NCBI RefSeq assembly: GCF_014647515.1
Contig: NZ_BMPI01000003.1
Location: 179,477 to 243,476 of the forward strand
Direction: 5' to 3'
Origin: Dactylosporangium sucinum
GTDB taxonomy: Bacteria; Actinomycetota; Actinomycetes; Mycobacteriales; Micromonosporaceae
DNA: 64,000 nucleotides
Shown: piece after piece, positions 1 through 7,680 of the stretch
Position numbering within the stretch: position 1 is the first letter of the stretch
Layout of the letters: every line of letters begins with the position of its first letter
The notes under the pieces: generated by a model
Database searches by the model: none
What the model was told of the DNA's origin: nothing
The model's input: only the letters and a program-made list of their open reading frames with translations
Position numbers and translations under genes: made by a program

Positions 1-25
1 GTGCCGCTCCTCTCTGCCGCTCCCG

Positions 26-697
26 TCAGACGGCGCCACCGGGAACGACGAGGCCGGACTCGTACGCGGCGATCACCGCCTGGGTCCGATCGCGCAGCCC
101 GAGCTTCGCGAGCACCCGGCTGACGTGGGTCTTGATCGTCTCCTCGCTGACCACGAGCCGGTCGGCGATCTCCGGATTCGACAGGCCGCCCGCGATCAGC
201 CGCAGCACCTCGGTCTCGCGCGGTGTCAGCACGTCGCCCAGCGTCGACGAAGCGCGCGCGTGCGGCCGTATCCGCGCGAACTCCGCGATCAGCCGCCGCG
301 TCACCGTCGGCGCCAGTAACGCCTCCCCGGCCGCGACCACCCGCACCGCGTCGAACAGCCGCTCGGCCGTCACGTCCTTGAGCAGGAACCCGCTCGCTCC
401 TGCGGTCAGCGCGTCGTACACGTGCTCGTCCAGGTCGAACGTCGTCAGCATCAGGATCCGTGGTGCCCTCGCGCCGCCGGCCTCCACGATCCGCCGGGTC
501 GCCTCGATCCCGTCCATCACGGGCATGCGCACGTCCATCAGCACCAGGTCCGGCTGCCCGTCCCGGCAGGCCCGCACCGCCGCCGCTCCATCCGAGACGG
601 TCGTCAGCACCGTCAGGTCGGGCTGCGTCTCCAGCAACGCCGCGAACGCGTTGCGCACCACCTCGTGATCGTCCGCCACCACGATCCGTACCGTCAT
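26..697 (-). CDS. NarL/LuxR-family response regulator
   Basis: DNA-binding response regulator of 223 residues, the usual length for the NarL family. The N-terminal receiver domain has the acidic pair (VADDHE, about residue 8), the phospho-acceptor Asp in LMDVRMP and the conserved Lys in LLKD. The C-terminal LuxR helix-turn-helix runs from LTPRETEVLRL through ETIKTHVSRVLAKL. It lies downstream of the sensor kinase and shares an ATGA start/stop overlap with it, so the two are co-translated. By analogy with similar loci it probably controls the divergent ABC exporter; that target is inferred, not shown. Confidence 0.95.
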   Translation of the reverse strand: MTVRIVVADDHEVVRNAFAALLETQPDLTVLTTVSDGAAAVRACRDGQPDLVLMDVRMPVMDGIEATRRIVEAGGARAPRILMLTTFDLDEHVYDALTAGASGFLLKDVTAERLFDAVRVVAAGEALLAPTVTRRLIAEFARIRPHARASSTLGDVLTPRETEVLRLIAGGLSNPEIADRLVVSEETIKTHVSRVLAKLGLRDRTQAVIAAYESGLVVPGGAV

Positions 698-2058
698 CCG
701 TCGTCCCCCTCGACCGGCAGCCGCACCTCGACCAGAAACCCGCCCGACGGTGCCGGCCCCGCGTACACCGTGCCCCCGAGCATCGCAGCCCGCTCCCGCA
801 TCCCGGTCAACCCGTGCCCGCCCGCCGCAGCGAGCACGGTCCGAGCCGTGGCCGCAGCGGCGATCGTCGTTTCTGGTCCTGGGGCGGTCCTGGCGGTCGG
901 GGCGGTCTTGGCGATCGGGGCGGGCCCGGCGATCAGGGCGGGCCCTTCGACCAGGGCGGGCGGGGGCGGCCGGCGCTCGCCCCCGGCGTGGTTCCCGCCC
1001 GCCGTCCGCATGCCCGGCCCGTTGTCGCGGACGCGGAGCAGCAGTTCCCGTTCGCCGTAGTCCAGCTCGACGTCGACGGCTGCCCCCGGCGCGTGCCGGC
1101 GCGCATTGGTCAGCGCCTCCTGCACGATCCGGAACGCCGTCAGCTCCACACCGGGGCCGAGCGGCGCGACCCGGCCGCGGACGATGAGCCGGGTGCTCGC
1201 CCCGTTGAGCCGGCGTGCCTCGTCGATGAGCTCGTTGAGCTGCCGCAGGCCGGGCTGCGGCCGCCGGGTCGGCTCCTCGCCCGAGTCCTCGCGCAGCACG
1301 GTGAGCAGGCGGCGCATCTCGGTCAGCGCCGACCGCGCGGTGTCTCCGATCGCGAGCAGGCGCTTCTCGCCCTCCGGTGGCATGCCGTGGGTCGTCAACC
1401 GGGCCGCCTCCGCCTGCACCGCGATCATCGAGATGTGATGGGCGACGACGTCGTGCAGCTCGCGGGCGATGCGGGCGCGCTCGCCCCGCGCCACGTGGTC
1501 GAGGAGGGTGTCGGCAATTTCGCGGTCGTCGCGGTCGCGCCGGGCGGCCTCGACCCGGGTGCGGTGTGACGAGCCGAGCAGCACCGCGCCGCCGGCGAGC
1601 GCGAGCAGCATGACCGCGAACGCCCGGCCGCCCGTGCCGGTGTCACCGCCGGCCGGATCGGCGAACGTCACGCCGGCCGGTGCGAGGGCGTAGACCACGA
1701 ACGGCGCCACCAGCAGGGCACCCCATCGCGGGCGCAGGCGCTGCCCGGCCACGAAATACATCCCGCCGAGCGCGACGATCGCCGCCACGGTCAGCGGTAC
1801 ACCGGAAAGCAGGGTCACCAGGGAACCCGCGGCGACGAACGCGGCCGCCAGGCCCGGCACCGCGCGCCCCAGCGCGAGCGGGAGCGTCACCGACAGGCCC
1901 AGCAACGTCGTGGTGAGAGTCAGCCGGCGCGCCCAGTCCTCTTCCTGGAGCACGAGGAAGCCGAGGACGAACGCGCAGGTCAGCGGCCACTGCCTGGTGG
2001 CGACGGCCGCTCGGCCCGTCGACAACGTTCGTTCCAGCGCTCGGTTCACACCCGTCAT
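694..2058 (-). CDS. Sensor histidine kinase (HisKA_3 type)
   Basis: Membrane sensor kinase that should phosphorylate the adjacent regulator. The ATG at 2058 puts the first transmembrane stretch (WPLTCAFVLGFLVL) close to the N-terminus; longer reading from 2214 would cross the divergent promoter. Four to five membrane segments are followed by a HisKA_3 dimerisation helix with the phospho-His in RELHDVVAHHIS and by a HATPase domain with N box (FRIVQEALTNARRHA), DNGPG and GHGLTGMRER motifs. About 60 residues of Ala/Pro/Thr-rich low-complexity sequence separate DNGPG from GHGLTG (about 830-1015), where relatives have a short loop. The kinase is otherwise intact. Confidence 0.92.
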   Translation of the reverse strand: MTGVNRALERTLSTGRAAVATRQWPLTCAFVLGFLVLQEEDWARRLTLTTTLLGLSVTLPLALGRAVPGLAAAFVAAGSLVTLLSGVPLTVAAIVALGGMYFVAGQRLRPRWGALLVAPFVVYALAPAGVTFADPAGGDTGTGGRAFAVMLLALAGGAVLLGSSHRTRVEAARRDRDDREIADTLLDHVARGERARIARELHDVVAHHISMIAVQAEAARLTTHGMPPEGEKRLLAIGDTARSALTEMRRLLTVLREDSGEEPTRRPQPGLRQLNELIDEARRLNGASTRLIVRGRVAPLGPGVELTAFRIVQEALTNARRHAPGAAVDVELDYGERELLLRVRDNGPGMRTAGGNHAGGERRPPPPALVEGPALIAGPAPIAKTAPTARTAPGPETTIAAAATARTVLAAAGGHGLTGMRERAAMLGGTVYAGPAPSGGFLVEVRLPVEGDDG

Positions 2059-2120
2059 TCTGGTCGCGCGTGGCCGTTCCGGCGTCCCCCGTGCCAGCCG
2101 CTTCCGAGTAGCTCTCGTGG

Positions 2121-2148
2121 GGGATGCATCCCTCACGTCAGGGATGCC
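2121..2148. promoter_or_regulatory. Palindromic operator-like site between kinase and exporter
   Basis: A perfect 12-base palindrome GGGATGCATCCC (2121-2132) is followed 8 bases later by a further half copy GGGATGCC (2141-2148). It sits between the divergent kinase and ABC ATPase genes and upstream of the -10 box of the latter. It is a plausible binding site for the adjacent response regulator; this is inference from position and symmetry. Confidence 0.45.
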
Positions 2149-2191
2149 GAGGACAGCTCTGTGGCGGGACGACGCCGGGCCGCCGAGTTCG

Positions 2192-2204
2192 TACCGTCGA
2201 CGCC
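2192..2204 (+). promoter_or_regulatory. Leaderless -10 box of ABC ATPase gene
   Basis: TACCGT at 2192-2197 matches TANNNT and lies 7 bases before the ATG at 2205. There is no purine-rich ribosome binding site, so the transcript probably starts at the start codon. Confidence 0.55.
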
Positions 2205-3122
2205 ATGCAGCCATCCATCGAGGTAGGCGCGGTCCGGAAGCGGTACCGCTCGGTCGTCGCCGTCGACGGCCTGACCTTCACCGTCCGGCCGGGCGAGGTG
2301 ACCGGATTCGTCGGTCCCAACGGGGCCGGCAAGTCGACGACGATGCGCGTGATCATGGGGCTCGATGCACCGGACGAGGGGCAGGCGCTCGTCAACGGCG
2401 TGCCGTATCGCTCGCTCCGCCGGCCGCTGACCCATGTCGGCGCCCTGCTCGACGCGGCCGCGGTGCATCCCGGCCGGTCGGCGCGGGACCACCTGCTGTG
2501 GCTCGCCAACAGCAACGGCATTTCCAAGCGTCGGGTCGGCGAGGTGCTGGAGATGACCGGCATCGCCTCGGCCGCGCGGCGCCGGGCCGGTGGGTTCTCG
2601 CTCGGGATGCGGCAGCGGCTCGGGATCGCCGCGGCGATGCTGGGAGATCCGGCGGTCCTGCTGCTCGACGAGCCGGTGAACGGGCTGGACCCCGAGGGCA
2701 TCGTGTGGATCCGTGGCCTGCTGCGGTCGCTGGCCGCCGAGGGCCGGGTCGTGCTCGTGTCGAGCCACCTGATGAGCGAGCTGGAGGGCACCGCCGACCA
2801 CCTGATCGCGGTCGGCCGGGGCCGGCTGATCGCCGACATGAAGGTGTCGGAGCTGCTCGCGGCCGCGTCGAAGGGCCGGGTCGAGGTGCGCACGACGCAG
2901 CGCGCGGAGGCGATGACCCTGCTCGCCAACGCGGGCGGCACGGTCGCCGCGACGGGCGACGACCAGCTGTCGGTGGATGGCCTGCCGGGGGAGCGGATCA
3001 GTGCGCTGCTCACCGGCGGCGGCGTGCCGTTCGCCGAGCTGCGGCAGCATCGGGCCTCGCTGGAGGAGGCCTACATGGAGCTGACCCGCGACGGTGTCGA
3101 GTTCAGCGCGACGGGACGATGA
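2205..3122 (+). CDS. ABC transporter ATP-binding protein
   Basis: Cytoplasmic ATPase of an ABC-2 type exporter, 305 residues. It shows Walker A (GPNGAGKST, about residue 37), the signature motif (FSLGMRQRLGIA), Walker B (VLLLDEP) and the switch His (VSSHLM). The C-terminal ~80 residues form the accessory domain usual for CcmA/DrrA-type exporter ATPases. It is followed at 10 bases by the first permease, and a second permease overlaps that one. Exporters of this kind beside a NarL-type two-component system often remove antibiotics or peptides; the substrate here is unknown. Confidence 0.95.
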   Translation: MQPSIEVGAVRKRYRSVVAVDGLTFTVRPGEVTGFVGPNGAGKSTTMRVIMGLDAPDEGQALVNGVPYRSLRRPLTHVGALLDAAAVHPGRSARDHLLWLANSNGISKRRVGEVLEMTGIASAARRRAGGFSLGMRQRLGIAAAMLGDPAVLLLDEPVNGLDPEGIVWIRGLLRSLAAEGRVVLVSSHLMSELEGTADHLIAVGRGRLIADMKVSELLAAASKGRVEVRTTQRAEAMTLLANAGGTVAATGDDQLSVDGLPGERISALLTGGGVPFAELRQHRASLEEAYMELTRDGVEFSATGR

Positions 3123-3132
3123 GGTGGCTGCG

Positions 3133-4611
3133 ATGAGGGGCGACGGGTTCGGTGCGACGCTGCGCGCCGAGTGGACGAAGCTGCGCACCGTGCGCAGGTG
3201 GACGCTGACGCTGCTGTGCTCCGGGATACTGATCGTGGTGATCGGCCTGCTCGTCTCGTCGAGCAGCGGCTCCGACGTCAACCAGCATCCCGACTTCGTG
3301 GTCGGGCCGGACGGGCAACCGGTCGTCGACGAGTTCCAGTTTGCCCATCAGACGCTCTCCGGCGATGGCACGATCACCGCCCGGGTCGCCGCGCAGGAGG
3401 ACAGCGGCACCGACGCCAGCGCCGGGCTGATCATCAAGGACGGGCTCACGAGCGGCTCCCGGTATGTGGCGTTACGGGTCACGAAGAAGGGCGTCCATCT
3501 GGAGGCCGACTACGCGACCGGCATCCGGGGCAGCTCCCGGACGGCGCCGGTGTGGCTGCGGCTGACGCGGCAGGGTCCGGTGGTGACCGGGTATGAGTCG
3601 GCCGACGGGTCGAGCTGGACGAAGGTCGGCCAGGTGACCGCGGCCAAGCTGCCGCGTGACGTCGAGATCGGGATGTTCGCGAACTCGGCGCCGAAGGTGG
3701 TTGTGAAGCGCAGCGCCGGCAGCACGTCGGTGGGCCAGGAGGGGACGCGGAGCACGGCGTCGTTCGACAACGTCCACCTCGACGCGGCCGGTGCCGGTGC
3801 GTGGGACGACGACGCGGTGCACCGGCCGGAGGGCGAGCCGAAGGACCTCGGCGGTAACCGGGGGCAGGCGGGCGAACGGCCGCCCGGGGTGAAGGCGGCC
3901 GGGGTGGTCGAACGCGACGGCACCTTCGCGATCACGGGAGGCGGGGAGATCGGGCCGAACCCGCCCGACGACGACGTCGTGTCGATCGCGCTGTTCGGGG
4001 TGCTGCCCGGGCTCATGGCGCTGGCGGCGGTCGGGGTGCTGTTCGTGACGTCGGAGTACCGCAAGGGCATGATCCGGGCGACGTTCGCGGCGAACCCCCG
4101 GCGGGGCCGGACGCTGGCGGCGAAGGCGATCGTGATCGGCGCGGCGGCGTTCGTCATGACGCTCGTGGGCGGTGCGGGCGCGCTGCTGGCGGCCCAGCCC
4201 GTCCTGCAGGACCGCGGCTTCGCACCGCCGGCGTATCCGGAGTACTCGCTGACCGACCCGCCGGTGCTCCGGGCGCTCCTGCTGACGGCGCTGTTCGTCG
4301 CGATCCTCACCGTCTTCGCGACGGCGCTGGGCGCGGTGCTGCGGCACAGCGCGACGGCGATCACGACCGTGGTCGTGTTGATCGTGGTGCCGGTGATCCT
4401 CTCGTCGATCCTGCCGCTGTCGATGGGCCGCTGGGTCATGCAGCTGACGCCGGCCGGCGGCCTCGCGACCTGGCGGGCGAAGCCGCCCACCACGACGCTC
4501 GCCGATCCGTGGTCGATGATCGGGCCGGCGGCGGGGCTGACGGTCGTCTCGGTGTACGCCGTGGTGACCCTCGCCGTCGCCTGGTGGCTGCTGCGGAGGC
4601 GGGACGCATGA
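3133..4611 (+). CDS. ABC-2 permease with extracytoplasmic DUF1349-like domain
   Basis: Integral membrane subunit of the exporter. After the first membrane helix (about residues 22-42) comes an unusually long outside region of roughly 220 residues. Its first part (FQFAHQTLSGDGTITARV ... VEIGMFANS) resembles the concanavalin-like DUF1349 beta-sandwich seen in carbohydrate-active proteins, and a Gly/Pro-rich linker follows. The remaining ABC-2 helices follow at the C-terminal half. The start chosen is ATG 3133, ten bases after the ATPase stop; an in-frame GTG at 3124 is possible. Fusion of this fold to a permease suggests that the exporter senses or captures a surface or cell-wall ligand, which is inference. 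Confidence 0.85.
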   Translation: MRGDGFGATLRAEWTKLRTVRRWTLTLLCSGILIVVIGLLVSSSSGSDVNQHPDFVVGPDGQPVVDEFQFAHQTLSGDGTITARVAAQEDSGTDASAGLIIKDGLTSGSRYVALRVTKKGVHLEADYATGIRGSSRTAPVWLRLTRQGPVVTGYESADGSSWTKVGQVTAAKLPRDVEIGMFANSAPKVVVKRSAGSTSVGQEGTRSTASFDNVHLDAAGAGAWDDDAVHRPEGEPKDLGGNRGQAGERPPGVKAAGVVERDGTFAITGGGEIGPNPPDDDVVSIALFGVLPGLMALAAVGVLFVTSEYRKGMIRATFAANPRRGRTLAAKAIVIGAAAFVMTLVGGAGALLAAQPVLQDRGFAPPAYPEYSLTDPPVLRALLLTALFVAILTVFATALGAVLRHSATAITTVVVLIVVPVILSSILPLSMGRWVMQLTPAGGLATWRAKPPTTTLADPWSMIGPAAGLTVVSVYAVVTLAVAWWLLRRRDA

Positions 4612-5450
4612 GCGGCTCGGAGCCCGGCGGCGGCCGTGGCAGCGCGCATCGCCGCGGGGCCGGCCCGATCGGTGGGGCGATGAACGCCGAGTGGACGAAG
4701 CTGTGGACCGTGCAGAGCACCGGCTGGCTGGTGCTGGCGATCGTGGCCCTGACCGTCGGGATCGGGCTGGCGATGACCGGCACGCTCAACAGCGACGGCT
4801 GCGGGACACCCTGCCCCGAGGACACGGTGCGGCTCAGCCTGTTCGGGGTGCGGCTCAGCCAGGCGGGCGTGGTCGTGCTGGCGGTGCTCGCGGTCGGCAA
4901 CGAGTACGCGACGGGGATGGTCCACACCTCGGTCATGGCGCTGCCGCGGCGGGCGTGGGCGCTGGCCGGCAAGTTCGCCGTCGTCGCGGGGACCGTGCTC
5001 GTCGCGGCGACGGTGGCCGTCGGGGCGTCGCTGCTCGTGGGACGGTGGATGCTGCCCGGGCGCGGGTTCACGGCGGCGAACGGGCACCCGGCCCTGTCGC
5101 TCGCCGACGAGCCGACGCGGCGGGCAGCGCTCGGGACCGTGCTGTACCTGGTGCTTGTCGCGCTGCTGAGTGCCGGAGCGGCCGTGCTCGTCCGCGACAC
5201 CGCCGGGGCGATCACCGGGGTGCTGGTGCTGCTGTACGTTGCGCCGCTCGTCGCGGCGCTGGTGTCGAACGCGCGGTGGCAGCGGTGGCTGCACCGGTAC
5301 TCGCCGATGGATGCCGGGCTGGCGGTCCAGGTGACCCGGCACCTGGAACCGCAGGACATCGGGCCGTGGGCGGGGCTCGGGGTGCTGGCGGTGTACGCCG
5401 CGGTGGCGGTTGTGGCGGCGCTGGTGATGTTCGAGGTGCGGGACGCATGA
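4608..5450 (+). CDS. ABC-2 transporter permease
   Basis: Second membrane subunit, 280 residues from the ATG at 4608 that overlaps the preceding stop as ATGA. An internal ATG at 4681 (MNAEWTKLWTV) is a possible alternative; the same AEWTKL start motif opens the first permease, so the two are paralogues. Six hydrophobic segments are visible, including IVALTVGIGLAMTG near the N-terminus and GVLAVYAAVAVVAALVMF at the end. It lacks the extracytoplasmic domain of its partner. It probably forms a heterodimeric channel with it. Confidence 0.9.
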   Translation: MSGSEPGGGRGSAHRRGAGPIGGAMNAEWTKLWTVQSTGWLVLAIVALTVGIGLAMTGTLNSDGCGTPCPEDTVRLSLFGVRLSQAGVVVLAVLAVGNEYATGMVHTSVMALPRRAWALAGKFAVVAGTVLVAATVAVGASLLVGRWMLPGRGFTAANGHPALSLADEPTRRAALGTVLYLVLVALLSAGAAVLVRDTAGAITGVLVLLYVAPLVAALVSNARWQRWLHRYSPMDAGLAVQVTRHLEPQDIGPWAGLGVLAVYAAVAVVAALVMFEVRDA

Positions 5451-5509
5451 TGCGCTGGGCGGTGGGCGGCGAGGCGGGGCCGCCCCTCGGTGACGGCCCC
5501 GCCGGGCGG

Positions 5510-6004
5510 TCAGACGGACATGGCCACCCGCTGGCCCAGCTCGTGGCTGATCCGCTCGAACGTGCCGGCGTTCTCCTGCTTCTGGACCATGTTGGTCTGC
5601 AGGATCTGGGCGCACTGCGTCTCGCCCATGAGGAGCGCCTTGTCGATCAGGCCCCGGTAGCCGGCCATGCCGAAGTGGGCGAGCTTCGTCTCCGCGTCGA
5701 CGGTGAAGATCTCCAGCGCCTCGGTCGACGGGTGCTGGTTGCTGAACGCCTGGAACTCGGCGCGCATGCCGTCGATGGCCGCGCAGGGGACGTCCATCGG
5801 CTCCATCTCCAGCATCGCGAAGCACGTCTCGATGTTCTGAATCTTCTGCTGGCCCTGCTGCTGCTGAGCCCGCAGGATCTGGGCGAGCGGACTGTGCTCC
5901 GCGTGCCCCAGGATCTCACCCACCATCTGGTTGCTCTTGCGCTCGGCGTCGTACATGCCCGACAGCTCGTAGAGGAACAGGTCGGCCGGGTTGTCGAGTG
6001 CCAT
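5510..6004 (-). CDS. DUF892 / YciE-like ferritin-fold protein
   Basis: A 164-residue all-helical protein of the DUF892 (YciE/YciF) family, which has a ferritin-like four-helix bundle and is commonly stress-induced. Family hallmarks are the opening DLFLYELSGMYDAER, acidic residues spaced along the helices (LYE, DAE, DAETKLAHF) and a final helix around GTFERISHELGQ. It stands alone between the exporter and the mannanase. No biochemical role is established for the family beyond metal binding in the fold. Confidence 0.85.
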   Translation of the reverse strand: MALDNPADLFLYELSGMYDAERKSNQMVGEILGHAEHSPLAQILRAQQQQGQQKIQNIETCFAMLEMEPMDVPCAAIDGMRAEFQAFSNQHPSTEALEIFTVDAETKLAHFGMAGYRGLIDKALLMGETQCAQILQTNMVQKQENAGTFERISHELGQRVAMSV

Positions 6005-6199
6005 CTGCTTCTCCTGCCTGCGTTGACGTCTGTGGGTGGTGCCGGGCGCGCTCTACCCGCTCGCGAGGGGGCTGAACACGCCGGCTTGGCCGAACCCGTG
6101 GCCGCCGGCTCGGCCGCGCGAGATGCCGGCGCGCGCGGCGCGTGCGTTGCAAGTTTCACGGGGCCGCCGCTGGTCGTCAGGGGTGCTCGGCCACCGTCG

Positions 6200-6228
6200 T
6201 TGACCTGGACTGAACCGCTTAATACGTT
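6200..6228 (+). promoter_or_regulatory. Promoter of the mannanase gene
   Basis: TTGACC (6200-6205) and TACGTT (6223-6228) are separated by 17 bases, a good vegetative -35/-10 pair. A short leader follows with the Shine-Dalgarno sequence GGGAGG (about 6244-6249), 7 bases before the GTG at 6257. No CebR-type palindrome was seen. Confidence 0.6.
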
Positions 6229-6256
6229 GCCTGGCGATCGGAAGGGAGGCCTCATC

Positions 6257-7666
6257 GTGAGGAAGCGGTTCACCCTGGCGGGCGCCGCCGTCCTGGCCGT
6301 GGTGGTGTCGGTGCTCGTCGCCGTGCAGCCGGCGCAGGCGGCCACCGGCTTCACCGTCAGCAACGGGCGGCTGTACGACGCCAACGGCAACGAGTTCGTG
6401 ATGCGGGGGGTGAGCCACGCGCACACGTGGTACCCGTCGCAGACGAGCTCGTTCGCCAACATCAAGGCACTCGGCGCCAACGCGGTGCGGGTCGTGCTGG
6501 CCACCGGCGACCGGTGGACGAAGAACGACACGGCCGACGTCGCCAACGTCGTGTCGCAGTGCAAGGCCAACCGGCTCATCTGCGTCCTGGAGGCGCACGA
6601 CACGACCGGCTACGGCGAGCAGAGCGGCGCCGTCTCGCTCGACCGCGCGGTCGACTACTGGCTGAGCGTGAAGAGCGCGCTCGTCGGCCAGGAGAAGTAC
6701 ATCATCGTCAACATCGGCAACGAGCCGACCGGCAACACCGCCGCCACGGTGGCCGCCTGGCCCACGGACACCGCCAACGCGATCAAGCGGCTGCGGTCCA
6801 ACGGGTTCGAGCACACGATCATGGTCGACGCGCCGAACTGGGGACAGGACTGGCAGTTCACCATGCGCGACAACGCCGCGACGGTGTTCGCCGCCGATCC
6901 GGCGAAGAACACGGTGTTCTCGATCCACATGTACGGGGTGTTCGACACCGCGGCGGAGATCAACGACTACCTGAACCGGTTCGTCTCGGCGAAGCTGCCG
7001 ATCGTGGTGGGGGAGTTCGGCTTCAACCACTCCGACGGCAACCCCGACGAGGACACGATCATGGCGACGACGCAGTCGTTGCGGATCGGGTACCTCGGCT
7101 GGTCGTGGAGCGGCAACGGTGGCGGCGTCGAGTATCTGGACATGGTCACCAACTTCAACCCGGCGCAGCTGACGAGCTGGGGCGACCGGATCTTCAACGG
7201 CGCCAACGGCATCAAGACGACCGCGAAGGAGGCCTCGGTGTACGCGGGCTCGTCCCCGTCGCCGTCGCGCTCGTCGGCGTCGCCCTCACCGTCCGTCTCG
7301 GTCTCGCCGTCGCGCTCGGCGTCGCCCTCGCCCTCGTCGTCGCAGCCGGCGGGTGCCTGCCGGATCGCGTACTCCGTCGTCGGCCAGTGGCCGGGCGGCT
7401 TCCAGGGCGACGTGCAGATCACGAACACCGGGACGTCGGCGGTCAACGGCTGGCGGCTGGCGTGGAGCTACGCCAACGGGCAGACGCTCACCCAGTCGTG
7501 GGGTGGCCAGTACACGCAGTCGGGAGCGGCGGTCACGGTGACCAACGCGAGCTACACGGCCAGCATCCCGGCGGGCGGGACGGTCAGCTTCGGGTTCCTG
7601 GCGAACTGGAACGGTTCGAACACGAACCCGGCGGCGTTCACGCTCAACGGGACGCGGTGCTCGTGA
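6257..7666 (+). CDS. Secreted endo-1,4-beta-mannanase (GH5) with CBM2
   Basis: Extracellular polysaccharide hydrolase of 469 residues. A Sec signal peptide (RKRF, then a hydrophobic core, ending AQAA) precedes a GH5 barrel. The general acid Glu is in NIGNEP and the nucleophile Glu in VVGEFG; RGVSHAHTWYP and DAPNWGQDW match GH5_8 beta-mannanases more than cellulases. A Ser/Pro linker (about 7250-7350) connects to a C-terminal family 2 carbohydrate-binding module that begins ACRIAYSVVGQWPGGF. The GTG start is set by GGAGG 7 bases upstream and by the signal peptide. Mannan is the likely substrate; cellulose is less likely. Confidence 0.92.
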   Translation: MRKRFTLAGAAVLAVVVSVLVAVQPAQAATGFTVSNGRLYDANGNEFVMRGVSHAHTWYPSQTSSFANIKALGANAVRVVLATGDRWTKNDTADVANVVSQCKANRLICVLEAHDTTGYGEQSGAVSLDRAVDYWLSVKSALVGQEKYIIVNIGNEPTGNTAATVAAWPTDTANAIKRLRSNGFEHTIMVDAPNWGQDWQFTMRDNAATVFAADPAKNTVFSIHMYGVFDTAAEINDYLNRFVSAKLPIVVGEFGFNHSDGNPDEDTIMATTQSLRIGYLGWSWSGNGGGVEYLDMVTNFNPAQLTSWGDRIFNGANGIKTTAKEASVYAGSSPSPSRSSASPSPSVSVSPSRSASPSPSSSQPAGACRIAYSVVGQWPGGFQGDVQITNTGTSAVNGWRLAWSYANGQTLTQSWGGQYTQSGAAVTVTNASYTASIPAGGTVSFGFLANWNGSNTNPAAFTLNGTRCS

Positions 7667-7668
7667 AG

Positions 7669-7680
7669 TAACCTCGGCGC
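7669..7680 (+). promoter_or_regulatory. Leaderless -10 box of monooxygenase gene
   Basis: TAACCT at 7669-7674, 6 bases before the GTG at 7681. It lies directly after the stop of the mannanase gene, so the monooxygenase probably has its own start of transcription in spite of the 14-base gap. Confidence 0.5.

Noticed and set aside
4691..7666. Apparent 991-codon plus-strand frame fusing exporter, ferritin-like and mannanase sequence
   Set aside because: Only the part from GTG 6257 is protein-like; the rest is out of frame with the permease and antisense to the DUF892 gene. Long open frames without function are common at this G+C.
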